A DNA stretch of 13,159 nt from Candidatus Peregrinibacteria bacterium (GTDB lineage: Bacteria > Patescibacteriota > Gracilibacteria > UBA1369 > LOWO2-01-FULL-3). Below, piece by piece: positions 12,744 to 13,159 of this stretch. The stretch's first letter is position 1. The number at the start of each line of letters is the position of its first letter. The notes under the pieces are model-generated. The model saw nothing but the letters and a program-made list of their open reading frames with translations. It did not search any database and was not told the DNA's origin. The position numbers were made by a program, and so were the translations under genes. Location: positions 1-13,159 of the forward strand of contig SLNK01000018.1 in the NCBI GenBank assembly GCA_007133095.1, given 5' to 3'.

Positions 12744-13159
12744 TTAAGTGTCACCTCTGAAGAAATCGAATTGCGCTATTCCGGTTACAACGCCATATGC
12801 CGCTGCCATTATCGCCATTCCTACAATCAGATATACTATAATACTTTTGGCTTTGGTTAAGTCTTCGTCCCTTCCTTGTGATTTCAGGTAGTAAATTGCC
12901 GCGACCACAATTGCGATTATTGTTATTAACATTGCCCATCCAAGAATTGTTTGTATGGTGGTTGCTATTGCTTGTTCAAGGGTTATTTCCGGCAGACCTC
13001 TTGTGATTTCCGCCGCTTTCGTGATGTCTCCGACTACTTCTCCCGTTAGAATGTCTACACACTTGTTGTTTATACATACATCCAATTCCCTAGGGCAATC
13101 CGCATCTGTTGTACATACAATTTGTGCATACGCCGTTTTATCCGGTGTTTGTATGTTTG
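12744..13159 (-). CDS. VirB2/TrbC-like pilin-type protein, 5' end beyond window
   Basis: 137 residues are visible, open to the right edge. The in-frame TTG at 13085 is not needed as a start, since 24 further codons read without a stop. The visible N-terminus ends a probable signal peptide (TAYA/Q). It is followed by a cysteine-rich segment CTTDADCPRELDVCINNKC, four cysteines that suggest disulfides outside the cell. Two hydrophobic helices follow (around ILGWAMLITIIAIVVAAIYY and IIVYLIVGMAIMAAAYGVV) joined by KSQGRDEDLTKAKS, the same charged-turn plan as its neighbour. The pair looks like diverged tandem pilin-like genes in one transcription unit. The missing start and upstream genes would show whether VirB4/VirB6-like partners are present. 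Confidence 0.72.
   Translation of the reverse strand, partial: NIQTPDKTAYAQIVCTTDADCPRELDVCINNKCVDILTGEVVGDITKAAEITRGLPEITLEQAIATTIQTILGWAMLITIIAIVVAAIYYLKSQGRDEDLTKAKSIIVYLIVGMAIMAAAYGVVTGIAQFDFFRGDT

Noticed and set aside
13083..13085. TTG at 13085 as start of the upstream pilin-like protein
   Set aside because: The frame stays open to the window edge and encodes the end of a signal peptide and two more cysteines upstream, so the gene starts outside the window.

Overview
The window looks like a chromosomal piece of a small-genome bacterium, most likely a member of the Candidate Phyla Radiation (Patescibacteria). Three things point there: two tandem small two-helix pilin-like proteins of the VirB2/TrbC kind common in that group, near-absence of Shine-Dalgarno sequences, and tightly packed genes with 4-base overlaps. 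TGA is used as a real stop (ftsH, hsp20 and the RNHCP gene), so the TGA=Gly code of Gracilibacteria/Absconditabacteria does not apply. Lineage is an inference from gene content, not from a phylogenetic marker comparison.

Layout. Positions 1-1669 hold the N-terminal two thirds of secA (minus strand, cut by the left edge). Next, also on minus, comes a membrane sugar-1-phosphate transferase that starts polysaccharide assembly (1716-3152). A terminator (3216-3243) and the RNase P RNA gene rnpB (3246-3692) follow. A divergent plus-strand gene for a small membrane-anchored unknown protein (3783-4265) runs tail-to-tail into a glutamate formimidoyltransferase (4262-5179, minus). A TPR protein (5294-5893) follows. 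Then comes a coupled minus-strand operon whose transcription order is RNHCP zinc protein, tilS, ftsH, hsp20, galU (10292 down to 5944). Three of its junctions are ATGA stop/start overlaps. Between the RNHCP gene and the divergent metG (10807-12327) lies a 431-base foldback element (10317-10747) flanked by a 12-base direct repeat. The window ends with two minus-strand pilin-like genes (12332-13159), the first in transcription order cut by the right edge.

How the parts relate. SecA and FtsH export and police membrane proteins, and Hsp20 protects against aggregation. GalU makes UDP-glucose and the sugar transferase loads a sugar phosphate onto a lipid carrier, so both serve surface polysaccharide. 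TilS, MetRS and RNase P RNA belong to translation and tRNA maturation. The pilin-like pair is probably part of a type IV secretion or pilus-like surface apparatus that continues outside the window.

Two observations deserve most attention. First, promoter-like sequences end 6-8 bases before the start codon of most first genes, and the same -10-to-start distance occurs at the predicted 5' end of rnpB. This suggests widespread leaderless mRNA. Second, the foldback element has terminal inverted repeats and a target-site-duplication-like flank, yet is also predicted to fold as a branched RNA. It is either a MITE-like mobile element or an undescribed structured RNA.
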